64,000 bases of DNA from Stenopsyche tienmushanensis (taxonomy: Eukaryota; Arthropoda; Insecta; Trichoptera; Stenopsychidae), in NCBI GenBank assembly GCA_008973525.1, contig WACJ01000070.1:620001-684000 (forward strand), read 5' to 3'. The number at the start of each line of letters is the position of its first letter. The first letter of the stretch is position 1. The notes under the pieces are model-generated. The model saw only the letters and a program-made list of their open reading frames with translations, was not told where the DNA came from and ran no database searches. The translations under genes and the position numbers were made by a program. Positions 21,130 through 31,750 of this stretch are shown here, in pieces.

Positions 21130-22480
21130 CCGTTATGATCTAGGGTGGGTACTAGACTCCCCGATGCCCACCCATAAAACCCCAGGGGGGGAACCAACCC
21201 TACGGTTGAACCCTTGGTATGATGATGTGGAGTAGAGTTGCGCAAAAGTAGCCATGTTGGTTTGCTCATCAAATGCAGTTGGGATAGCCCAGCTAATATG
21301 AGTTGGGAGCGCAGGTCACCTTGTGCTGCGCTCCCATAAAGGGGTGTGTAGAACAGCCGATTACAGTAATTGATGGAGACTATGTCAAAGGCTCGTCAGT
21401 ATCCTCAGCAGCCTTTTTTTCTGTGGGTGGGGAATCTTTACAAGATATCCAGAAAATCTGGGTAGTGTAGGATTCACGATTATCGGTTGTGCCTAGCCGC
21501 TAACCCCCTCCCCTTGTCCTTATCTGGTATTGTTTTCCACATTGTTTCGGGAGAACAGGTAGTCTGACCTTAGGTGATTGGCCCTATTCTATTGTTGGAG
21601 AGGCGCTCTGCGTCTCTCTCTTTCACTGCCCTCTTTAGCCGCTCAGAATCTCTTCTAAGTATTCGCGCCAAAGGTCCCAGTTCTTCTTGCTTTCCATCAT
21701 GCTGTAGACCATCGACGTTCAGCTCAGCTTCCCCAAGTGTTTGTTTCAGCAGTTTTCTCTGGGGTGCCCAAGCCTCACAGCCAATGATGGTGTGCTCTGC
21801 GTCGTCGACCTCCACATTGCAGTGTTGGCACGTTGCGGATGGTTCTTTGCCAATCCGTTTCAGGTACGCACCGAAGCATCCATGCCCAGTGAGCACCTGC
21901 GTCAAGCGGTAGGTTGTTTCACCGTATTCCCGGGTCCTCCACCGACTTATGACCGAGATAAGTCGATGGGTCCATCTTCCCTTGCTGGACTAATCTCATC
22001 TCCGTTTCTAGGCTTCCCTCAGTTTCTGGTCATGTTCGTTGCGACTTTTAGAATCTTCGTAGTTCAATGCCTTCTTCTTTGCATGGAGGTCCAGCGGGGG
22101 TTTTCAGGCTGTTCGAACGGCGACTCGTTTCCATGACTAGGTACTACAAATGATCAAACCGATAGGAGTACAATGGGGAAGGAGTACCCTTGCAGTCCGT
22201 CATCTGCTGCATCTCATGTTGGCAGTGAACCCGCTTCCTTGTCCTTCCTCCTCCATTGCACTTTCGGTTGCACATGATCTGAAACTGGTCTTTTCCGGGG
22301 AAACCTTGCCTCCTCTGGAGAGTGCGGAGCAAAAGGGATGGGCTCCTGGAGACTCTACGCGTAGCGTTTCTAGCAGGACTAAAAAATCAGTGGAAGACAC
22401 TCCCTGTGTGGCTAGTCCGGGGTAACCAGGAACAGACCATGCAGCAGCGCAGGAAACGGGATCGCATATTAATGATCCCC
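21130..22480 (-). mobile_element. R1-clade non-LTR retrotransposon, 3' part
   Basis: Transcription is from right to left. On the minus strand a frame runs from about 22000 down to 21570: G-R-W-T-H-R-L-I, T-Q-V-L-T-G-H-G-C-F-G-A-Y-L, then a C-x2-C...H...C knuckle (C-Q-H-C, D-A-E-H-T-I, G-C-E-A-W-A) and a charged tail. This is the C-terminal end of an R1-clade ORF2. A stop interrupts it near 21990. Sequence 22144-22430 codes short unassigned frames and may derive from the 5' part. The 21140-21560 region downstream would be the 3' untranslated part. No rDNA target flank was seen, so it is not at the canonical 28S site. Confidence 0.82.
21570..21905 (-). pseudogene. R1-clade ORF2 C-terminus (zinc knuckle)
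   Basis: An open 111-codon frame ends with a stop at 21570. It holds the G-H-G-C-F-G-A-Y-L motif at residues 7-15, and cysteines C-x2-C near residues 26-29, with D-A-E-H-T and C-E-A-W about 10 and 17 residues later, the knuckle that follows the reverse transcriptase in R1-like elements. The remainder is a basic, glutamate-rich tail. The catalytic reverse transcriptase upstream is missing. The open frame continues upstream of 21905 until the stop near 21990. Confidence 0.85.
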
Positions 22481-22582
22481 CAATCCAGTTAGTCGCTGTC
22501 TGTTGTCTGTTATCCGATCGTTATGGTGTGTCCTACTTTAGGAACCTACTTATTGAGAACCCCCATTTTTGATATACCTCTG

Positions 22583-22925
22583 CATGGTGTTTTGCACATG
22601 GACTGATAATTTTTTTTAGGGTATTAGAGCTTCTAAAGTCAAAGTCGGAAGTGTGGTATCAGGTCTGGAGACTGTCTAAGACACGGAATATGGCACGTTC
22701 CTAGATAAAGAAATTCAGTGGTGTCAGATCTGAATACCGTGCAAGTCATGGGATAGGGCACATCCCCAGACAAATAAATTTAGTGGTATCGAGTTTGGAC
22801 ACCCTGCAAGCTACCGAATAGGAGACATCCCAAAGCAAAAATCCAATGGTGTCAGGTCTGTAGACTGTGCGAGCCATGGAGTAGGTCTGCCAAAAGAATT
22901 TATTTACATAACAGAGGTGCCCAAA
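22583..22925. repeat. 65-bp minisatellite from a transposase catalytic motif (four units)
   Basis: The element end GTGTTTTGCACATG at 22587 is shared with the 12.0-kb MITE. It is followed by four tandem units starting at 22653, 22718, 22783 and 22846 (spacings 65, 65 and 63). On the complement the units encode variants of A-R-S-P-D-L-T-P-L-D/N-F-F-V-W-G, the third catalytic aspartate block of a DDE transposase. The unit is not a multiple of three, so successive units fall in different frames and the array cannot encode a repeated protein. The right part equals the flank of the 10.1-kb array. Confidence 0.8.
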
Positions 22926-25900
22926 AGATATCCGAAGTAAAGGGATAAGCACTGCCTTTGCAAAAATGAAAGAAGAAAGTCTACTTCAGACAACTACAGT
23001 TAAAATAAGGAAAATGTATCGTGCATGCATACAAAACAGAAGTGGCCAATTTGTACAAATTTAATAAAAATATCTTAAGCATAAATAGTATTTTCTTAGC
23101 CCTGCTAAAATGTTACCTCTTCAAGTTTAACGACTTATTGAATGATTTGTATGCCATGTAGCATATCGTTGGAAAGGGTGTAATCTAGGAAGCTTTATAA
23201 AATGAAACCTTGTTCAAAACAGTTGTTGATTTTTTGTTTAAAGAAATTAGTAATTGATATTTCTCATTCATTTGCATGATCAAAAATACATCGCAAAATA
23301 TAAAAACAGTTATTTGAATTAATATTCTTGAAATACATATCTGATGACATCAGGTACGTACTGATTGGACTATGTAGACACGGAGCTTCCGAGTCATACA
23401 TTGCCATTTGTTGGCAACTGGGTAATATCAAACTTTATTATATTAAAAACTTTTCTATAGTATTTCACGAACAGTCCCCTTGTATGTATTTTAAATTACG
23501 CGCTCTTCTGGTAACAATATATCTCTGAAAAGTATTTTTTCATAAAGTGTATGAATATTCCCTGTGTATAACAAAATAACTTATTTGTGTGTTGCGCTAC
23601 ATTCTAAGGAAATCCAATTAAATAGTTTACTAGCAACAGTTCCCTGCACCATAACAATCCAAATATAGAATATCTATAAAATAAAGACAATGTAGCATTT
23701 TTTTTTAATAGACATGATCCCTAATCCAAATATACTTTTAAATAGAGTATTCTACAAATTTGATTCACTTGTAAACATTTTTTGAAAAAAGTTTGCTTTA
23801 CTTAATTTTACTTATCTCCCTCTTATTTAAATGACAATTGATTTTATTTCATTATAAAAAGACCAGTTCTATGATATAAGACTTAAAGTACTTAAATATT
23901 TATGATTTATTTTATTGTTTAAATACGATTTGCATAGTCTTCTAATGTAGACAACAATCCCCTGTATAGAATTTTGAAGCAATGGAAATATTTTTGATGC
24001 ATCTTCTTTCTTCACGCTCTTATATATCTAGACTTTCATACTATAACATGTTATAGTGTCTCGTCGACGTGTTGCTATAATGCAAATCGATATTCTACCT
24101 TCAATTATACGTCCATGTAACAATATCTTACATTACTTTCAAGGCTGTCAAATATGAGTCGGGTTTTATATATTCCTTATTGAATCTATAATGGGACATT
24201 CGAGGGGTCCTTGTGAATTGACCTCTTGACCAATTACGAGCATTCACATGACAGTCGGACAAATGCGGATCAAATTCAACATGTCGTCCGATCGGATTGA
24301 TATAAGGGTGTAGCAACGGTCGGTACCCTTATTAATAACGGGGTTGTAAAGTAATTTGTAAGGCTGAGCCGGCATTAATACAATCAATAACTGACATTGT
24401 TTTAAGCTTCCGCAATGACCTGCCATTTAGAAGTTTGCATCATTTGTTAATATCGGGTGAATGTCAAACTAACTGAAAATGCTTAACCGAGAGACTTCGG
24501 CTATATCTTTGCCCTTCTCCCTAACAAATGCCTCACCAAATTAAACACCTTTTGTTGGGAGCAAATAAATTTGCTACTATATTACCTTCCATATTAAATA
24601 GTTGCCTTAAATTCAGCACCCCGAATGCCCCGAATAAAGCAACATTATTTTCGCATAAAATTTATTAGACGCGGCGTAATAAAAATCGCTAAATACGCGC
24701 ACGTTGTAACAGCGCCTCTTGTGCAGGACACAAATTCGTTTTGCACGGTTGAACCCGAAGCTTACCCTTTTTATTTTTTTAAATTCGCATTTTCTAGATA
24801 AAACTATAAAATTAAGTTAATTTATATGGAATATATCCGCAGTGCTATATGCGAATTTATTTACCCCGAGTTTCCACCCCTATACATACGGAAACTCCTA
24901 TTAATACTCAAAAGAACATATTTTTCAAGTTAGACTCAAGACTGAACGTATTGGCAATTGGAGCTAAAATAGCTTTAATGTTTAAATATAAAACTATAGC
25001 GAGCTGAAACAAAACTGTGGCGAAACAACGTGTTGTTTAGCCTCTGTGGTCCCTGAGAAATTATGTGCACTGTTATCGCTATACTGCCAGTACCTGAACC
25101 ATAGTATTTAATTGTGGTTCTTCTCGAATCCAGTTATAAATTGATTCTTGAATTTAATTAATTCTCCAATGGACATATAAAAACTTGTCTTTTTAACGTT
25201 ATTTTACATATGAATTTAATGGGGAGTCAATTGTCTTTATGAACTAATCAAATATTTATGGCAATGCAACATAAGCTCGTTTAACGACAGCTTTCAACAA
25301 TATTAGCCATCAAATGTATACATATTATTATATTAACTAGCTGATTGTCCATTTAATATATATAGCTTTATTGAAAATAATGCACAAATATTGTAAAAAT
25401 AAACGGTAAAATGTTTGTTCGCTCTTATTTATGACATCGCCCGCATCAACCATTCAATCCGCGGGCGATTAATTGTAATGGATTTATAATATATTAACAC
25501 AATTTTAAATTACAATTTTTCTAACTATCAATAAAAATTAATAGGATTTTGAAACCAAAATCTATATCAAGAAAGTATATTTTTGTGAAAAAATAAGACC
25601 AAAAAATATATTTTTTTAACAGGCCATTTTGCGAAAATGAAATTATTTTTAAATGACAATAAGAGTTAAAATCGGTTTCTTTTTTATTGAACTTGAAACT
25701 AAAATGAATTTTAAATCATTCTGAAAGCATCAATTTAAAAAATCAAAAGGTATTAAACATCTACAGGTTAAAGAACTATATATTATTTTCGTTGCCTTTA
25801 ATAAAAAAAATAATTAGTGAACTAAGCTAATCATTATAGTAATCTGATAATGCGTTGAATATGGTTAGAAATTTATTTCATGCAAAAACATTTTCCTTAA

Positions 25901-26520
25901 TATCCATTAACATCCATAACCCTTTGACGTACACAGCCGTCAAATGCCGTCATGCGTCACCAGAAAATACTTGATTTTTGCGCCAGATAAGTCTATGCAT
26001 ACGTAGACACGTCAAATCTTATCTCACATCGACAAAATCCATCAAAACGAAAACAAACTTAAGCGGCTCAAAAACTCTCTAACTTCTCTGAGAATTGAAA
26101 TAACGCTACTGTCAATAATAAATGTCATTGATTCAAAACAATAATAATTGTGTATTTTGGCGATGGTTTAACTCCAATTTTACGTTAATAAATTGCAAAA
26201 ATCGTTATTACAGACGTGTGCGTCAACTGGTTAATATCTAGTCTACTTTTTGGCATTTATTTTTCTGCTTACTTAATTATTTTTTCAAAATATATCAATG
26301 ACTTTTATGAAGACTTTATAAAGATGAAAGATTTGAACGTACAGCGATTAAATTGCTTGATTATTTGGATGAATACATTTTAACACTTTGCACTCAAGAG
26401 GTGACTCTCACTCACCATGTGATTTGATGCCGCAACTTGAGAGGTGACTCTCGCTCGTCTTTGATCAATCATATGTAGCCCTAACCGATTATTTAGATTT
26501 GAAACCGCATTTACGAAGTA
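22926..26520. other. 3.6 kb without a recognised gene or mobile element
   Basis: This is the longest stretch free of recognised repeats. AT-rich parts (22.9-24.0 and 25.3-26.2 kb) flank a GC-richer, single-copy part (24.1-25.0 kb) with two overlapping short minus-strand frames of no known family. It may be host intronic or regulatory DNA. Confidence 0.42.
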
Positions 26521-26525
26521 TGAAA

Positions 26526-27125
26526 TTAGACACAAATCCACCATTCAAGTGTTTCGTCATTAAGTCTGGATCTGATTTTGGAAGTCAGGCAACTTGCTTC
26601 TGAAAATGCACGCTCAGCTTCCACACTCGTTGGAGGTATCGTCATCAGATATTTAAATGCTAGTTCGAGTTGATGACCGCGTGAGCCCCCATTTTCATAT
26701 AACACCATCAATATGATTGATAAAATTCCTTTCTGCTGAGACACAAACTAAAACTCGCAAAATTTCCGATTTCCTGACAAATCATTTATTTCCGTCGCTA
26801 CAGATGAATACTTATATACTATAATACTTTGATTTGATTCGTAATTATATTACGGAGGAATACAAAAATTCTGAACCCCGCATCTATTATATTTCATATC
26901 GATATTCTCATTATTCGTGTAGTAAATACATCACCGATAGGGAAAGGTTACTATTGTTTAACAATTTGAAGGTTACTATAACATATATGTAGTTTAGGCG
27001 TCGCCTAAGTTCGCCAATTAGTAATTACGCCACTGTTTCCATGCGTCCAGATTCCGTCGGGAATATCTCGATTTAGTAGCCTTCATCGTGTTGGTGAGGT
27101 GTACAATTTCTGTTAGATAAAAATT
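26526..27125 (-). pseudogene. hAT transposase C-terminus and 3' region (copy 2)
   Basis: A 72-codon minus-strand frame at 26526-26744 contains K-Y-L-M-T-I-P-P-T-S-V-E-A-E-R-A-F-S and K-I-R-S-R-L-N-D-E-T-L, the conserved dimerisation domain at the C-terminus of hAT transposases. Upstream coding sequence is lost: the frame starts abruptly, and the 350 bp to its right match copy 1 at 1.7-2.2 kb as non-coding DNA. No catalytic residues remain. Terminal repeats and an 8-bp target duplication were not found. Confidence 0.85.
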
Positions 27126-27156
27126 TGCCTGTAAAAGTGTTGCGTGAACCAAAATA

Positions 27157-27280
27157 TTTCGGCCAAGGAGTCTATAGAGTTCCGAATGACCACTGGGTGC
27201 GTTTCTCGCGACCGAACAAAGTGACGGTCGAAGATTGTCGCAGCGGCGAAGGCAACGACAGGGGCCCGAGAAATTGAAAA
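27157..27280. repeat. GC-richer segment repeated at 1.25-1.43 kb
   Basis: This segment contains the same GACCGAACAA, GACGGTC and GCGGCGAAGGCAA series as 1250-1425. Here it follows the hAT relic, whereas at 1.3 kb it precedes it. The class is unknown. Confidence 0.55.
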
Positions 27281-28077
27281 AATAATCATAAAAAATTCAA
27301 AGTAATTTATTATATATGTACTAATTGCCGGTGTTTATATTGTGTTTGAAGCGTATTTATGCATTCGTGGCGGGGGCGAATTTTTAATCATCCCCCGCGC
27401 ATTCAAAAAACGCCACTTTTTGATCTCGACGGTTGAAACAGTTGAAATTTAATTTGGAAAATGTATCTAACGAAGTTCCGAAAGTGGTTAAATCCCTAGT
27501 TCGTATTTCATGTAATGAAATATTTCACATAACGTAAACATTCCCGTCGCTTAAACACGCTCGGAGGCGTTTTCAATTGGCGTCGCGCGTGAAGAGTCCA
27601 TCATCACGTTTTTCAATGATCTTTCCTCGACGATATATGAGATTAATTTGCATATTTATTTTTAATTATGGCCATACACTTCCATAATGGGCGAAGGGTT
27701 GGCGGGCAAAAAATCTGGCGGAACCGGGCTTGTTTGTTTAAATTATTGTTTATCTCGCGGCGCTTGCTCGCCGAAGCTCTTCATTTGGCTTTGTGTTGCT
27801 CTGCAGAGATAAAAAGATTTTTCCTGAATAATAAAACAGAGCACCCGATGCTAATCTGCCCCGGTGGTTCATTATTAAAACACACCGTGTCCGCTGTTAG
27901 TGGTCCAACTTAAAAATAATAAAAGACTCGATGCCTGAAAAGGAAGATAGTTCGTAGTGCTGAATCTGATTAATGAACATTGACTAATGGCGAAACAAGA
28001 GCCGAATAACAAATTTCTACAAAATTTTGCTGTGATATTATACTCAAATACATAACAGATCTATGCTTATTTGTTAA
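27281..28077. other. unique GC-richer sequence, no gene recognised
   Basis: Single-copy, GC-richer than its surroundings (27360-27900). An 81-codon plus-strand frame at 27668-27913 shows no family motif. It could be conserved host DNA. Confidence 0.4.
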
Positions 28078-28260
28078 CATAAACACGTTTTGGTCCCGCG
28101 TGTTTGTCGGCCATTTTGTTCGGTCATAGTAAATTCTTCCGATGGAGAAGTCGTCGCGCGCTCCTGCCACCACCCATCCGTCCAAGTTACTACCATGTGA
28201 TGCTTGACGACCTTCACAAATAATTTTCTGACAGACAGATTGACTGACAAAGTATTCTAT
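28078..28260 (+). pseudogene. mariner 5' end fragment (family A)
   Basis: This is the leader of family A: GGCCATTTTGTTCGGTCATA followed by AAATTCTTCCGATGGAGAAG. Here the start codon ATG-GAG-AAG-TCG-TCG is visible at 28142 (M-E-K-S-S-R-A). A deletion then joins it to the L-D-D-L-H-K linker at 28200. The same leader occurs at 10.7 (complement), 21.1 (complement), 36.2 and 37.25 kb. It is a short deleted copy. Confidence 0.72.
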
Positions 28261-28362
28261 GAATTTCAATTAAATACAAGCATTTTTCGATCCTATTTTT
28301 TTATTGTTTTGATATATTTTGATTTTGGATTCCAATTAATTATATATAATATAATAATTTGT

Positions 28363-28490
28363 TTATGCACATCACAGTTCCAGCGACATTGTGTTTGAGA
28401 GTTGTGCGTGTGCACACATAGGAAACTGTACATAAAGCTGCCGGTACTGTTGGCACTGTCGCTCCCGCAGTGCCAACCTTGTTTATTGTG
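28363..28490 (+). repeat. short repeat with hairpin, copy 1
   Basis: The blocks GCACATCACAGTTCCAGC, CACACATAGGAA, ACATAAAGCTGCC and GGCACTGTCGCTCCCGCAGT match 37121-37242. The GGCACTG...CAGTGCC pair could form a small hairpin. Both copies lie beside family A mariner sequence, so the repeat may be part of a longer element. There is no coding signal. Confidence 0.7.
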
Positions 28491-28951
28491 CTTTAAAACT
28501 GTGTACAACCAATCATTTTAGCTACAGGCCGCCAGTGGCAAGGAATTTTATAAAAAAGAATTTAATCCAAAGAATATCGAAATACATTAATGTTATTCAG
28601 TATAAAATACAACTCTCCAAAGCGAATTTTAAATTCCATCGCCGAAACAAGACACGAATAAATATTTTTTAAATCTTAAATCAGAATTGATTTAGCAATT
28701 TTATTAGCCCCTTTCAAGTCCATAAACTTACAACTGCCCATATAGTGTCTATAAAATAAAATAAAGGCGCTCTACAAACAAGTCAATAAGCGCATTTGGG
28801 CGAACGGTCTTTCAACCCCATTGGGGTGAAAATTCTTAAAAAAAATATATTTGCTTAGCGTTTTTATTTATGAAAAGCTCAAATGTATTAATAAATTGGT
28901 ACGGAGTTGAAAATGGTATTTTACGCAGCATGTTTAAATATCGCGTAAATA
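28491..28951. other. no recognised gene or repeat
   Basis: AT-rich sequence without recognisable features. Confidence 0.45.
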
Positions 28952-29135
28952 CGATGGGGATTCAAATATAAGCCGGAATTTTGCTATACAGATTTATTAA
29001 TGATATATAAAAATACAAATGGAGTGTCTTATTTTTCTATATAGTCCTTCATTCAAAAAAAAATTCCATAGGATAGGATTTTTTTAAATTTATTACACGA
29101 TTGATTAATTATGCGTTGCGCAACAGAGTATGCTA
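28952..29135 (-). mobile_element. family E transposon end
   Basis: It starts with the family terminus CGATGGGGATTCAAATATAA and continues CCGGAATTTTGCTATACAGA, with A-T-T-A-A-T-G-A-T-A-T and AAAAATACAAATGGAGTGTC, as in the 43.5- and 53.2-kb copies (reversed). A GCGTTGCGCAACAGAG motif at 29112-29127 recurs in three other copies. The other terminus was not found. It is a decayed, truncated copy. Confidence 0.7.
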
Positions 29136-31079
29136 CTTCTCGCCTTCTTATTTCAATTACGGTATAAAGAAATGTAAAACGTTTTCGACATCATTTGTAA
29201 TTTAAAAAACTTTTTCTAACAGCATTTCAAATTTATTCAAAATAATTTTAATGCGGTTATTCATTAGCGTTATCACAGACAGACAAACGAACAAACCGAT
29301 GCATTTATCTACATTATTACATCGATTTTTTATAGGATTTAACGTGCTTATACCAAAATATCAAGCCGATGCATGGATAGAATTCGATAGCATACAAATT
29401 GATGGGCTCTGTCCTCGGGTTTCGCCCGGGAGGAGCTTTCCTTTTCATCCCCGGGAAGGACCTTTTTATTCGGTCTTCTTCATTTCTGCGCGCAAAAAAT
29501 TAGGCGAAAGCGTTTTACGCTGATTACGGACGTTTTTTAATAAATACATTAAAAGCGTATAAGCACGGGACGAAATAAAATAATGTGCCACACGGGCACA
29601 CAAAAGTATTTTACTTTGTTGATAATACAAAGCATAAACATGCTTTACGTATACCCGGCCCCGGATAAAATGACAGCCTTATTTAGCGGCGCCATTACGA
29701 CCCAAAATTATTACTAAGCCGAATTCTTTACAAATATATTTTTGCACGTATGCAATGGGCTATACATAGGCCCCGGGAACCTTTTCGGATTGGAACACCT
29801 CCATTTCGACTTTTTATATTCGATATTAGTTTCCGCATCCTTCGATATATATGCGTCCTGGAGATCCGAAAATAGAAAAAGGCGTAATAGATCGACCCCG
29901 TGACGAATCGTTATCGTGGAAAAATCCCATAAATTACGATGGCTTAGGCTTAAAAATAAATTTAAACAATGTATTTGTCAGAATTTATACCCATAAAAAA
30001 ATTAAGCTTGAGTTTTTACTACGTTTTCATGGTCCGCTCTTTAAGATTTGAGCTTTCTGCGAATGAAGCTTAAGCTTTTAATGCTATTTTTTGTAATTCT
30101 ATTTAAATTCATTTAAATCACAAAATTTTAAATAGCTTCTACTTTAATTATTTCTATGATTATTCCAATGTAAAATTATAATAAGAAGAAGAGAAAAACT
30201 ATAATAAGTAGGAGATGGAATTTATTCCCTTATTGCATATTTTGTTGCACACCTGGAGCATGTCTGTGGCAAAGAAATTAAGAAACACTACCCTTAACAT
30301 TAAACTTTTTAACAAAAATTAATATGTCCAGTAATATTTATGATACAGGAGGCATCGAACCAAAATTTCACGTTCATTTACATAAAGCTAGTTTTCGTTT
30401 AAATCATTTTTTATTCAATATAAAATTTTATTAATCTGAATAATTTTACATACCGGCATTAAATAAAAATCTACAAAGCTGCTTTTTTGTCTACAAGTAG
30501 TTTATATTGATAATTATTAAATAAAAGTCGTCTACTTTCGATACAAGATGGCTAGGGCTTCAATAGACGTGGCTAAAATTGTAATGTAAAAATAAAACTT
30601 GAACAAAATCACTAGTGGTTTAGGTCCCGGATCCTAAGTAAAATCTTCCAGGAATGCCTGTGAGTGACTGAATTGGCTTTAATAAATAAAATGTCATTTA
30701 ACCATTAGAGTGCTAAAGTACGATATATCGCAGATTTGTAATTGACCGAGGACTGCTATCGACGTCGACTATGACCTCATAGTTGGTCTTTCTGCGCGCG
30801 CACGGCATCAGTAGTTGAAAACATTTTTTATGCATTTCAATTAATGTATTTTATAATTAAGTCAAATATTTTATAATGAGAATATTTATCTTATCGCTAC
30901 TATCTTTACCTGATTTTGACCTTCCCTGTTTATTAATATTTTTTTATATTTCAAGCCTTAACAAATCAACCCTATACATATTTCTGGCTAAGTCTTCAAA
31001 GAAATCCCTAATTAAATTAAATCAGAGTATATCCAAAATTTAAAACCCTCTTAAAATGTTTTTATGGCTAATATTGTAG
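29136..31079. other. 1.9 kb without a recognised gene or repeat
   Basis: The segment at 29390-29900 is GC-richer and single-copy, with two frames (90 and 66 codons) that have no motif. The remainder is AT-rich. It is possibly host intronic or regulatory sequence. Confidence 0.42.
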
Positions 31080-31750
31080 TAGTTATGTGCTGTAGATTGC
31101 ATATTGTGTGAAAATTTGGCCATTTGAAAGCTGAACGCAAGTCGGGTGCCGCGTTTGCTCACAATAAAACGATAACAGCGTCGCGAAGATGTTTCAATCG
31201 AGCTTTTGGCGATGCTTTACAGGAATAAAGCAGAGTTTTTGCGTCAATTCATAACCATGGACGAAACATGAGTCCATCATTTGACACCTGACACAAAGGA
31301 ACATAGGGACCCTCCACTGATCCGAGCTATTTATTGGTTCCGCTATTCGGGAGCATGCTCGCTTGCGACTTAGAGGCGACGAGGGGATTTATAAAATATC
31401 TCAAAAAGCTTTAAAAGGCCGAAAAAGAAGCCATAGGGTCTGTGTGCCCAACCAGTCCGCTTTTCGGACCGCTGACACAACGAATGAGCGCCTCGCGATT
31501 GAATGCCCGAACATATCCACAGAACATGGTCTGCGTTCATTAACGAATCTTTGCATGGACAATCCAACAGTCAAAACAATAGACTGAAAATGAAAAATAA
31601 GCTCCAAAAAAGGCAAAAATTTTGGAGATGCACGTGAAACAATATTCATTGATTATCTCCAAAAAGGAAAAACAATCAACAAGTATTATGCGAACTTATT
31701 GCAACGTTTGAGTGATGAAATCAAGAAAAACATCTGCATTCATATATTCG
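31080..31750 (+). pseudogene. mariner transposase relic (family C) carrying an inserted cassette
   Basis: The left part (31100-31310) translates to pieces of the second helix-turn-helix and then I-T-M-D-E-T and V-H-H-L-T-P-D-T-K-E-H, the first catalytic aspartate region. The right part (31562-31745) gives Q-S-K-Q, A-P-K-K-A-K and, in shifting frames, a D-Y-L-Q-K-G-K-T-I-like stretch and L-S-D-E-I-K-K. In an intact mariner T-K-E and Q-S-K-Q-W are adjacent. They are separated here by about 250 bp of foreign sequence. Stops are frequent. Confidence 0.78.
31345..31560 (-). pseudogene. retroelement-tail-like cassette inside the mariner
   Basis: On the minus strand a 65-codon frame (31370-31567) begins C-P-C-K-D-S-L-M-N-A-D-H-V-L-W-I-C, a C-x-C...H-V-L-W-x-C knuckle of the kind found at the C-terminus of some non-LTR retrotransposon ORF2 or RNase H regions. 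Related sequence occurs at 39.1-39.25 kb (same orientation relative to mariner) and at 53.9-54.2 kb. Class assignment rests on the knuckle alone and is tentative. Confidence 0.55.
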
